A DNA stretch of 64,000 nucleotides from positions 26,579 to 90,578 of the forward strand of contig NW_006921558.1 in NCBI RefSeq assembly GCF_000340215.1. Reading direction: 5' to 3'. This DNA comes from Pseudocercospora fijiensis CIRAD86. Lineage: Eukaryota > Ascomycota > Dothideomycetes > Mycosphaerellales > Mycosphaerellaceae. The notes beneath the pieces were generated by a model. It was not told the origin of the DNA. It searched no databases and saw only the letters and a program-made list of their open reading frames with translations. Numbering within the stretch: position 1 is the first letter of the stretch; every line of letters begins with the position of its first letter. Both the position numbers and the translations under genes were made by a program. Positions 20,740-31,450 of this stretch are shown here, piece after piece.

Positions 20740-23700
20740 TTCGGGCTCGGGTAGATCCGCTTCCGGCGGCGATGCCTGCGATAGTATTATTACTAAGATT
20801 CGTATACTAGGTTGTCGTTACCGGGTTGTTATACTTGCTATCGCTTCGAGCATTCGCCTCCTTAGTATAGAGCCTAGAAACTTGCCTTAACGTACAGAGC
20901 GGCGTACCTCTAGATATAACCTATTTAAGCTATACTAACTTATAGCGCAGATTGCCGGTCTTATAACCGCGCTATAGCGTTTCCCGAAGAGCGCTTAGAA
21001 GTAGTAAGGATATCCTCGTAGGACTTATAGCTAGTGTTTCCGACATAACTAGTAAATACGACTCGGTTGCCCTTCTAGTTAGCGATAGTTCCTTCCTAGG
21101 AGCTATCGTCGCAGTTGCGCTAGATACCCCGGGTTATACGAGACTATAGTCGACTTAGAATGATTAGCGTGTTCGGGTTAGCGGCAATCTAGAAGGTAAA
21201 GGAAAAGCATATGCCGAAAGCGTCTACTATAATATTGTAGTAGGCACCTACTAGCGCAACCTCCCTATTTACTCCCTATATACTAAGGGAAATATCTCTA
21301 TTTATTAGCAGTCGGAGCTGTTTAGCCTAGCGCTTACTTATAATAAGTAACTCTAAACCGTTATTAAGCATTGCTAGCAACTACTAACTATAGCTTCCGA
21401 TCGTAACTTGAATATAGATAGCGGGAACGACGGCAAAGGAACGGGTAACTACGGAAAGGTCTATATTATTAGGGATAGAGTAAAGTTCCTTAGGTCGAGG
21501 AGGTCCTACTCGACCGATTTGTTAGCTAGTAAATCGGACAGCCTTAATAGAAACTAAAACCGAAGCAAAGTCGGTATTATTATTATCCCCTCGGCCTATC
21601 TCCTTAATCCCCTCTTCGTTAGTATTATCGATAGTCTCCTAGCTCTCGTAGGTTACTAATTCGCCTTCTACTAACTCCTAGGCCCCTAAAAATTTAGGAA
21701 GGAACTATAGGAAAGAGACGTCGATATAGTCCTCTCGCCCCTATTTACGTTAGAGGGCTGCAAGGTCTTTTATAAAGGTGGTATCGTTAGGAATCCGGCT
21801 TTAGAATAGGTTAGTAGGCAAACCGTATACTAGAAGCTCCTCTATAGATACGTTAGACTTGAGGTCTAGGAACTATAAAGCCTAGAAGAGAGCATTTGCC
21901 TTTGTATCGTAAGAGTTAGTAGGCCCGGCACTATACTTCTTTATGTACCTATTAAAGCGAAAGCTCTTTAGGTCGGCTAACTTTCGTTTATAGGCCGGCG
22001 GGTTAGCTAGGCCTAGGGTACTACTAATGTCGGTAGTAACATCCTCTATGTCGACATCGGGAGTCTCTAGGACCTCCGGAGTAGCTATACTAGCTCGGGT
22101 TGCACGGTCTTTAGCTGTCTAGAGTGTCTTAGTCTTAGCGACTAATTCTCGCTGTTTCTTAGCCTTATTAGCTGCCTGCTTCTTAAGTATCCTAGTAGGG
22201 GCTGCCGTACTAGGGCGGGTAGGGTTCTAAGGGCTCTTGCCCTTGCCCTAGGACTAGGTTTAGGACCTTGTAGTAGCGTAGACATCTATACTGTTCTTAG
22301 TAACCGCGTAAACATTAGTAACTGCGTCCGGGTCCTAAGACACAAAGTTGACTTTAATAGGCTTAGTAGTACCGTTACTGCTCCGCTCCTTAACCTATTT
22401 TGCCCTAACCTTCTAAGTCTCTCGTTTAGTAATAGCGGCGAGGGTACTATTCCTAGTATCCTTAAACTCGATCTTACTACTATACTTCTTCTCTAGAAGA
22501 CTCCTAAGTTAAGGTAGCTTCGGGGCTCTACGATCCTACTCGAAGTCAATCTTGTCGCCGGTATCGGTATAGTAGAACCGACTATTTACTTATATAACGA
22601 GCTTCCTCTTAAGAAGCTCCTTCTAGATAGGGCAGTCTAATTGAATATGTTTAAAACCGCCGCATATCTAGCACTTACTATCCAAGTCCGAATAGATCTT
22701 CCGTATAGCGTAGACGTTAACTAAAGGGGCCTTAGGGTAGTTAGGATCGGAGACCTAGTAGACTAGTAGTATATCCTTTAGTATACTAGCATTAAGGACC
22801 TCCCTAACTCGCTATAGTGCTTTCGCATTAAGGTTAAGCTAGGCTAGGGATTTAGCTAAGTCCGCAACGTCCTAAGAATGCTTAGTAACAGTAGGAGTTA
22901 CGGTACTAGGACTACTTTGCGATTTAGGAAGAAACTTAGGCCCTCTAGTTCCCGAGGTATCGTTCCTTACCTAGGCTAGGTTATTCCGGTCCTCGTCGTA
23001 AATAAACTTCTTTGCGTCGGCGGAGCTATTAATGTCGTCCTTAATAGCCTCTAGGACCTCTTTATACTTCCTAAAGGTCTCGGGATTAGCTTCGCTAAGC
23101 TTGTAGCGACGGAAGACACGCTTAGCCGTAGACTACGGCAACCCTTTAAGGAGTAGCCTCGTTCTCTAAGAATTCTCGAGGTCCTACTAGTCGATACTGT
23201 CCGCTAACTTAACAAACTCGCGGACGTACTCCTTTAGGTCGTTATCTTCGGTGTGCCTCTCTATATAGAGGTTCTTAAGCTACGTACGACTGCCTTTAAT
23301 GCGACGGCTATCGCGATCCCGATACTCCCTTATAAAGGCCTACTTAAAGACCTCCTAGTCGGTATTAGACTTGTCGTCCTTTTCTAGGTAGCTAACTAGG
23401 GTTCTAAGGGTTCGGTAAAGCTTAGTAATAGTAGTCCTCGTAAGGGACCGGACCTTGTACTAGTCCGACTCCTCTTCGAGTCTATACTCGGCTAAGTTGT
23501 CCTCGAAGCGTTCTACGTACGCCGTAGCGTTCTACCCTTCGAATAAAGGGTTCCTACTACTTCCTAGCTCTAGTAGGCGACGCCTATTCTAACGGAGAAG
23601 GTTAGTTTGCCCTTGAATTATCTTTATAACGATATTGTAGAGAGCCTCGGGCGTAGAAGGCTCGACAGCCCCTAGTTCGACGGCGCTTATAACAACTAGT

Positions 23701-23805
23701 CGTCGCCTAATTTCTTCGTTAATAGGGTCCGGTAGGTTATTAGATTCCGAAGATTCCGCTAATTCGTAATGCTCGTTTTCGCTAGAGCTAGAGCTTATTC
23801 GATTG
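20740..23805 (-). pseudogene. gag: Gypsy GAG fused to aspartic protease
   Basis: One minus-strand frame runs through RIP stops for about 1,000 codons. The capsid-like part at 23600-23000 reads LEEESD, KVRSLTRTTITKLYRTLRTLV and FRRYKLSEANPETFRKYK, as in fungal gypsy Gag proteins. A zinc knuckle at 22680-22620 reads C, a stop, ICGGFKHIQLDC, keeping C-x2-C and the downstream H and C. The C-terminal part at about 21430-21100 reads VTIGSYS...LLAMLNNGLELLIIS, which fits a retropepsin with its DSG motif changed to NNG by RIP. It ends before palindrome P4, so protease is encoded with GAG and POL is separate. The ATG is not preserved. Confidence 0.85.
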
Positions 23806-23918
23806 TCGTAAAGTAGTTAAAATAAAATGCTATAGGAAAGTGTTTTTAGTGTATATTATAGGTTTGGTTTGTTTCGATATTGCTATGCGAGAGAATAGTA
23901 TGCTAGGCTGTTTTCTTC

Positions 23919-23943
23919 TAATATTACCCCCGGGGTAGCATTA
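23919..23943. repeat. Gypsy palindrome P5
   Basis: Arm TAATATTACCCC, centre C, arm GGGGTAGCATTA. It lies between the 5' leader and GAG. Confidence 0.85.
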
Positions 23944-24600
23944 GAATTTGGCCTCCTAGGGGTCGCCTATATATCCCTAGGAGCTAAGTTTAGTATTAGA
24001 CGAAAGCCGCTCGGAGGGAGAGACTACAATCTCTATTTACACCTAGATCCTAGAAACTAGCTCGTATCTCCTTTAGCTAGGCGGGGGGGGCGGGGACCTT
24101 CTTTTTTTTTAGTAGAAGGCTAAGTACTATCCGAACGAGGTAGCGAATCCCGAAGTAATCTACCCGGTCGATAGGGGAACTATCTAGGCATCCGACCTAT
24201 AATCTAGAAATTGCTATCGTATAGATAGTCTTAGCAAACTAAGCAAGGCCGATAGGTAATTAGTCTATCTCCTCCTTAGGCGGGCGGTAGCTTATCTCGA
24301 GCAAGCGGTACTAAATAGGTCTTCGACCCGGAGCCGAGTCCTTAGAAGCTAGCTATAGCTATAGACTAGGCCCTAAGCTGTAACAGTCCTAAGGGTTTGT
24401 AGCTTTTCGGGGTTAAAGCGATGCCCTTATTAAGAGGTTTCTCTACTTGTCGTAATAGCCCCTTAAGATACTTCTATATCGTCCGTATCGTAGGCTCTTA
24501 TCGTGCCCTCGCTTCGGTTATAGCTATTCGTACCTAGAGACTACCTTTAACATACCCGAACCTATTAGATATAAAGAGATAGCCCTACCTTCGGCTCTAA
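23944..24600 (-). other. 5' leader of the gypsy element with primer-binding site
   Basis: About 650 bp between the 5' LTR and GAG, without a frame that I can follow. In sense orientation the bases after the LTR are TTAGAGCCGAAGG, a plausible RIP-altered primer-binding site (TAG from TGG), but I did not match it to a particular tRNA. A run of eight G with a neighbouring long T run occurs at 24082-24111. Confidence 0.45.
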
Positions 24601-24879
24601 TAAAGGACGGAAACTAATACCACTACTACCACTTATAGCAATAGTATAGGCTACCGAGGGTAACATAACCTATAGCAATATAGGCAGCTATGTTTAGCAA
24701 GATAGGATAACGAGACTGTCGCTTAGGCTAATAACTATAGCCCTACAATATAGGCATTGTAGAAGTGTGACATAAACAATATACTGTACGAGGTTGATGC
24801 CCTATCTACAATATAGAAGGAGGCCTCTTATATAGGCTCAAAACTGGCCTATAGGTGTAGGGCCGGTTACTAGCTAATA
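24601..24879 (-). repeat. 5' LTR of the gypsy element
   Basis: Pairs with 12625-12903 at equal length. The CTAC that follows at 24880-24883 matches the one before 12625. Confidence 0.9.
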
Positions 24880-24883
24880 CTAC
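24880..24883. repeat. Right target-site duplication of the gypsy element
   Basis: CTAC directly after the 5' LTR, identical to 12621-12624. Confidence 0.75.
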
Positions 24884-25810
24884 TATACCTTATTCTATCG
24901 TAGGTATATCGGATAGCTTCGCCCTCTTCGTAGACAATTATAGCCCCTATATAATGCTTGTTTCTGCAATATACGAGTGCTATAGGACGAAACGCTATAT
25001 CTTTCGTACTGTTATCTCCGAGCTATATTAGACGTGCTATACCTAGCTATATTTTGAATCGTCGTCTACGCGAACTAGCATATACGATGTCCGCTAGCTA
25101 GTACTTTAGAAGCTCGCCGATAATAAAGCGACTACTACGCGTAGAGCTATCGCATTAATTGTAGGTACTACGCGTTATCCGGAAGAATACGTTAATAATA
25201 TCTGCTAGAGTAGCACTCTAGGTTAGCGGCAGGCCTTCGTTATTAATATATATAACTATATGCTCTCCGAACTTTCTAGAGTTAGTAATACCGCATTTCT
25301 AATAGAGAGTACCGTTAAATAGTATATATATAAGTAACGCGTAGCGTTTAGTAGCGCTTTTAAGAAATAGTAAAATGCTATTAGGGCCTAGTCCGGGCCT
25401 TCCGTAAATAGCCTTAAATTGCGTATCGATATTCTTACGTAAGCGGATAGTCGAGTTCGTCTAATATATAGTAATACCGGTAGTAACAAGGTCGATTACT
25501 GCTCGAATAAAGTCCCTTTTAGCCGTTTCTAGCACTTTCTCTATATCCTAGCTATCCTATACCTATAGGTCGTAGGGTAGGAGCTAGGTATATAATGCCT
25601 TTAAGATAAAAAGCGCTATGTCCTCCTAGTATAATTGTCTGTCTATAATCTAGGGGAGGTAGATAAGTTTAGTACTCTCTTACAATCCTAGGGCGGGTAT
25701 AATGTCCCTCGAGCTAGGTAGTCGTACGACATCTTAGATTTAAACGCGTTAGGTCGTTAGGGCGAGGTCGATAACGATACGGGAAGGGAGCTATCTCCCG
25801 CGACTCGCTA
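24884..25810 (-). pseudogene. Unknown frame, 5' part, split by gypsy insertion
   Basis: The minus-strand frame reads through RIP stops from about 25810 to the gypsy insertion and then joins in frame to 12624-10690. Readable pieces include DVVRLPSSRDIIPALGL, KRDFIRAVIDLVTTGITIY, TQFKAIYGRPGLGPNS, CGITNSRKFGEHIVIYIN and GAIIVYEEGEAIRYTYDR. The whole joined frame is about 1,000 codons. The family is unknown to me. It has no nucleic-acid-binding or polymerase motif that I can name. It must predate the gypsy insertion. Confidence 0.5.
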
Positions 25811-26409
25811 TATAGAGGGAAGTGCGACTAACTTTGTAGGGTATTCTAGTAGCGGTAGTAGGATACGGGGCTTTCGGCTATCTAGTTATAGGTCGAAATC
25901 GTTAGGCCGTTTAGTAGGGTTCGTAAAGAGTAAGCAGGGTACATATAATCTCGTAACTTGAAGATTAGTATATCCTTATATAAGGCTTAGATAAAGGAGG
26001 AGAGATACTAGCTAGAGGATCCCTTGTTTTAGGCAGGAAACTTTATACTAGTAGCCGCGCGTCGCTATAGGCAACTAAGGCAACCGGGGCAACCTCTCCT
26101 CTAGACGCGTCTGTCGCGTAGAGGTGCTATAGAGTAACAAATCTCGCGTAGCCCTAATGATTTTATTTTCCTCGCTTCTCTAGCTATATATTATCTACGG
26201 GCGATATACGAAGGTTTAAGGGGCTTTATAATATACCGCGCTAAGCAGTCTAGGTTAGGAGGTAATATAGATATATACCTCATTTAATATACTATATTTC
26301 TGCTCTATAAGGATATTACGTTCGTATTTATATATATACTAAACCTCCTATTTCATTTACTAGTAATATTATAAATACACTACCCTTAGGTTAGTACTAT
26401 TTAATATAT
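25811..26409. other. Gene-free interval
   Basis: RIP-type sequence with CpG-rich patches near 26050-26110. No frame on either strand is convincing. Confidence 0.3.
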
Positions 26410-28380
26410 AGTATAAAGCAAGAGTAGTATAGTTGTTATACCTAAGAAAGAGGACTATATTACTAATAAAGTCTATACTAGACCGAACCCTAGCTATCCG
26501 CCCGAGCCTAAGTAGTATTCCGAGATTACGAAATAGACTATTCTATATGCGTATAAAGGCGAGACTTGGGTCTGTTATAAGACTACGTCCTAAGCAAAGA
26601 TTATTAATGCTTCTACTAGCTAAAAAGCTACCCTTTACTAGTAAGACAATATTATACCGAAACTAGAGGTAGAATTAGTTATATAGGTAAGTATAAGCGC
26701 TTAGCCTACTTAAGTCTAAGTAAGTTACGACATATAGTCTTACTGCTAGGAGGTGCTATATATGCTAGCTTCTAATAGTCTCTTAGTTACTAGCCGCCTT
26801 ACTACCGTATATAATGTAATTAAGAGTCCTGTCGTCGTATAGCTTATATAATACCGTCTACTAGCGATTACCCCTTAGCGTGCTGTCTTACTTACTACAC
26901 TTCTAGCGATTAAGAAGGCTTTTGTGTATATAGAAATACTTAGGCTAGCGGCGGAGCTCTAGCTTGTAAATTAGCTATAGTACCGCCAAGACTAGAGACT
27001 CAGCTAATATAGACTACGATTAGTTCCTTATCTGCTAGTAGCACTTAGTAACCGCTATGTACAGCTAAGAAAGGTATACCGCTAGCTCTACTATAAAGCT
27101 TACTGTTGTAGTTAGAATTAATTAAAGTAGGCTACCCGTAGCAAAGCCTACCTAGTCTCTATAGGACATACTACACTAACCCTAACCCTATACTTTACTA
27201 CAAATTCTGACTATTATTCTGGTTAGCCCGTAAAAATACAACACACCCTTATTACTACTACAAGCTCCTTAAATACCCGACTTTTATATATGTACTCAGA
27301 TTCGCTAGGATAAGAATAATAGTTATCGCGACAACTAGTAGCGAGACTAAGACTATATAATAGTTAATAAGTATCCTATAAACTTAATAAGTCTAGTAGA
27401 GTATGTTAAAACGGCTTATATCCGCCTTATAATTCAAAATTAATGGTGAGTAATAGCTACTAACTAGTTATAAGCACTACAAGTGCCGCTAATACACCAG
27501 AGAACCAGCTAGTAACTTAGCGTCTATAATAAAAAGACTAGATTTGTCTTAGGTATACTGCTACTAAGTCCGAAATAAGTATTTAGAAGCTAACAATAGC
27601 TCTATACCCAGTAGTAGTCTATTAGTTTATCTAGCCTCCCTGGAAGAGTGTGCGCAATATCTGCTGCTAGTATAGCGTAAGCGTTAGGTACAACTATTAC
27701 TAGATATACTATATTTATACATTGCTATATTATCTATATTATCTTAAATACCGAGTACTAGTAGAAGACAAATATTATAATAGACGTAGGTAAGTTAGCT
27801 TATACTCCTACCGACTAACAAGCTTCGGAACCTATAACGCTATTATACTATACTAATAGGCCTATATAGCGACGTTTAAATAGTAGTATAAAGCTTTATA
27901 CTAAATAATTACCGATAAGTATATCTAGATACTAGCAGAATACAATATTAGTGAAATAATCTATAAGACTTTATCTATTGCCGACTTAGCTAAAGGGGCA
28001 GTAACCTGTCTAAAGCCTAGGTAGCTATTTAAGCAACGACCTAGCTAGCTAGCTACCGATCGATAGATTAGTAGTTTCTATATAGCTTATAGATAATCTA
28101 TGTGTACTAAAATAGTTATTTAAGTATCTTATACTATCTTGGTTATACTATATTAGTTATACTATAAGTTATGCTATAATATCAAAAAGAGAGAGATAAG
28201 AACTTATAATATCCAAGATATTCGCTGTAACTATCGTTACGTAATCTCCGTACGATCGCATATCTAGGCGACTCTAACTATTCTTTAAGTAGGACTTTAA
28301 CTAGTATATAAGCGTATATATATTGCCGCGCGTAATATAATCTTAGTAGGTACCGTAAGGGTAACTTAATTACGACTTCC
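26410..28380 (+). pseudogene. Long unrecognised plus-strand frame
   Basis: One plus-strand frame is readable for about 650 codons through TAG/TAA stops. Readable pieces include KKEDYITNKVYTRPNPSYPPEPK, NPVKI, PVVYQ-like segments, YYNRRR, VSLYSYRLTSFGTYNAIILY, DKYI and NISEIIYKTLSIADLAKGAV. A 77-codon open piece in another frame at 26433-26666 is basic and Leu-rich and is probably a by-product. Composition is poorer in CpG than the elements to the left. I do not recognise a family. I considered a telomere-linked helicase because CCCTAACCCTAA-like text occurs at 27176-27190, but no helicase motif is visible. Confidence 0.35.
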
Positions 28381-30430
28381 GATATATTAGGATATTAGCT
28401 ATAATCTAGGTTTTTAACGCCTTATTAACTACCGCCTTATCTAGCTATAGCTTTGTAAGACTACTATTATACTAGGCAACCCTACTATTTTAGTACTGTC
28501 TAAGAATAATTATAATTTATACTACTACCTAAAGAGATAGAATATAATACTAAAGAAATTAGAAAAAAAGAGAATTATTAAAGAAACTCTAATTGTTTAG
28601 GGGTTATATAGAGAGCTCCTTGGTTTTAGTAACATCTACTATCATTTTAGTCTAAGCTACTTATAGTATATAGCGCTGCTTACCAAACCTACTAGAACTT
28701 TCGGACTATACAGTTTTTATACTATATTAAGAGTTATATATTAGGGGGGTTAAGCACTAATACCTATAGTATAATGTATCTGCCGTTCTAATATATTCAA
28801 CTTAAAAAACAATTATACTAGTAGTAAATTATGTTCCCTATAGGGCTGTTAAGACTAAAAAGCAATAGCGAATATAACCCTAAGATATTAGTAATTATAA
28901 GAGTTTAAAAAGATTACTAGTAGGAAAATTATCCTAAAACTGTACAGGTATATTCTATTTATAACTACTCTTGTAGTATTGCTAGAATTGCAATCCGTAT
29001 AGTTATATATAGTAAGCTACGTAAATAGCTAGATTTATTTTATTAGAGTATACTATATTAGCTAAAGATTAAAGCTATTTTTTAATAGTTTTTCGAGTAG
29101 AGCTAATTGTAATAGTAAACATTAATCTATTAAGTTAAAAAACCTAGCTACTAGGACTACGAGATATATACTAACGTACCTTATAAGGCAATAAAAGTAT
29201 TATTAGAGAAGTCTATAATAAGAGATCGGTAATGTAAATTAGCTATTAGATACTTAGTTCTCAAAGTTCTATACTATTAATTAACTTATTTAGGCAGGGG
29301 GAAAACACAAAATAATAGCTAAAGATTAAGAGAGTAATTATAAGAAGTTAGTTAATAATAATAATAGACTATAATTTAGAAGTTCAATATTTATTAATAC
29401 TACTAGTAGACAATATACTAGACACAATAATCGTTATATATTAGCTTAGGTATAGTAATGTTAAAAAGGCATTACAATCTAAACGTAAGAATACTATTTT
29501 ATAAAAAAGTATTATTTCTATACTTTTTTAGAAGCAACCCGTTATTAGGGAACTTAGATAGAAATACGGATTTATTAATGTAAATCCTAATTATATCCTT
29601 TTTAACTATCTACTAAGTAAGTAAGCTACTACTATAGATATAGTGTGTCTTTACTATTGCTATACTTAGTAGAGGAAAAGTCTATAATATATGTTTATTA
29701 GAGCTTTGTATGCCCTTGAAAGAGAATGCGTATTTGAAACAACTTACTGTTTTTTTTTTCTAAATAGAAAGTATTCTTAGTATATAACGAGAAGTATCGG
29801 ATAGGATTCCTAATGTAAATAATATAGGGGACTCGGGAGGCTTTAATCTATAGATACCTGTAGTATTTAAGTATACTTAGCTATATAGTAGTATAATCTA
29901 AGAGTATAAATATACAGTGTAATTTATTTACATCAATTTTTACAACTATTTAGTTATATAGCTAGCTAGTAAAGGTTTACTAGGTATACTTCAAAAATAG
30001 ATTTAGGTTAGTTCCTTAAATAGGGATATTGATTTACATAGTAGAATAGGGGCCTCCTACTAAAGGTGTATAATACCTCTATATATACTATCTAGAAAGA
30101 AGCTATAATATACTTACTCTGTTATAGTAGTATATAGCTAGTTTAATAAACTTTAATTAATACATTTCTTACCTAGACTATATTAACTATGTAACAGCAG
30201 TAGCCTTCTATAAGATATATAGTATACAATAGACTCTATCTTATTAATTCTTTACTACACAAGTCTTAGCCTATACGTGTAGTGTACCAAATTGAGTAAT
30301 GTTAGGGCATATTGCTACTTAAAGTTATAGCTAACTTTTGCGCTTATATAACTGTAAATTCTCGTACTATAAACGTTTGTTTATATATTTTAATACTCTA
30401 GTTTACTAGTAGCAGACATTGTACGCGCGC
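28381..30430. other. AT-rich gene-free stretch
   Basis: Two kilobases with very few CpG, long A/T words and dense stops in all frames. This is a local AT-rich pocket compared with the CpG-retaining flanks. No terminal repeats, RNA gene or coherent frame was seen. Confidence 0.45.
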
Positions 30431-31450
30431 GCGAGAAGTATTAGATTAATATATATAGAAAACTAGCGGAGCGGAAGGGCGACGGGGCTACGAGAACCCT
30501 AGGAGTCTAAGGATAACATAGTATATAGTAAACATATAAAGTCTAATATTAATCGCACCCCCGCGAAGTAACCGAGTAGTATACTATTTATAGGCTAAAC
30601 CTAACCCTTTACAGATACACTAACCGTTCGTAGACCTAGTAACCGTTCTTATAATACTAAATATTCAAAATATTAATAGGTAGATACTGTTAAGACATAG
30701 CTAAAAGTATTAATAGTTAGTAGGAAGATAAACAGTTATAGACACGGTTAGTATACAGACGGACAGCTTAAATTTGGTATAACTATAATTAAAGATTATA
30801 TACATTAACTGTAGTTAATCTTATAGCTGCGTATAATCCTATAGGTACGCCTAGGTAGGCTTCGCTTAGCCCGCTAGTACACACATTGTATCGTGCCTTG
30901 TTGTAATATTGTTCTATATAAGACTAAATTATTAAAGATTTAGAAGAGATACGAGTTAGAACTTAGCAGGTCTAAGCAGCCTATAAAGTGGGGCGCCTTA
31001 GAGGAGGGGTAGCTCGGGCTCGGAGCTAGGGCTAGCGCTTAGGGTAGCGCTCGGGCTTTTAGCTCGGGCTAGCTAGGGGTAGCGCTCGGGCTTTTAGCTA
31101 GGGCTCGGTTTAACGGCTAGGTTGGCCTGCCTCTTACCCCTAGAGCCCCTAGTAAAGGTTTAGCATCGTTCCCTTATCTGCCCCTAGGCCTTAGAGGCCT
31201 TAGCGTTGCGTTAGTAATTAAAGTCTATACGAGACCGATATATATATATATATATATATATACAAGATATTCCTAACTAGTTCTATCTACGTAAGCCGAT
31301 ATAATCTCTAATACTTTTCTTTTTAAGTATAGACGATTAATATCCTCCTAAATAAGCGACGTAAAAGAGACGTAAGATTCCGCGTTATATCCTTACTGCT
31401 TAACTAGGCCTTCCTAATAATACGATAGACTAGGAAATTAATAATCGACA
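30431..31450. repeat. Repeat-rich spacer: CGCG run, 35-bp tandem copies, (TA)n
   Basis: It contains GCGCGCGCG at about 30435. Two copies of a unit that includes GGTAGCGCTCGGGCTTTTAG lie 35 bp apart (31041-31064 and 31076-31099), with further partial GCTCGGGCT copies from 31013. A (TA)n tract of about 12 units lies at 31239-31262. No gene was recognised. Confidence 0.5.

Larger units (their letters stand above)
12625..24879 (-). mobile_element. Complete 12.3-kb Ty3/gypsy retrotransposon with extra genes
   Basis: Two 279-bp direct repeats (12625-12903 and 24601-24879) bound the element and a 4-bp CTAC duplication flanks it. On the minus strand the order is LTR, leader, GAG-protease, POL (RT, RNase H, integrase), a small hydrophobic frame, a 400-bp gap, a 929-codon frame, polypurine tract and LTR. 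RT-RH-INT order is diagnostic of Ty3/gypsy. At 12.3 kb it is about twice the usual length because of the extra block after POL. Five copies of a 25-bp palindrome lie in the non-coding joints between units. All frames carry RIP stops. The LTR ends read TA...TA in sense, as expected from RIP of TG...CA. Confidence 0.9.

Noticed and set aside
26433..26666. Open 77-codon basic, Leu-rich plus-strand frame as a gene
   Set aside because: The neighbouring plus-strand frame is readable for about 650 codons across the same bases, so this is probably a by-product.
27174..27192. Telomere-like CTAACCCTAACCCTA
   Set aside because: Only about two units, inside a readable coding frame, with no array or subtelomeric gene signature.
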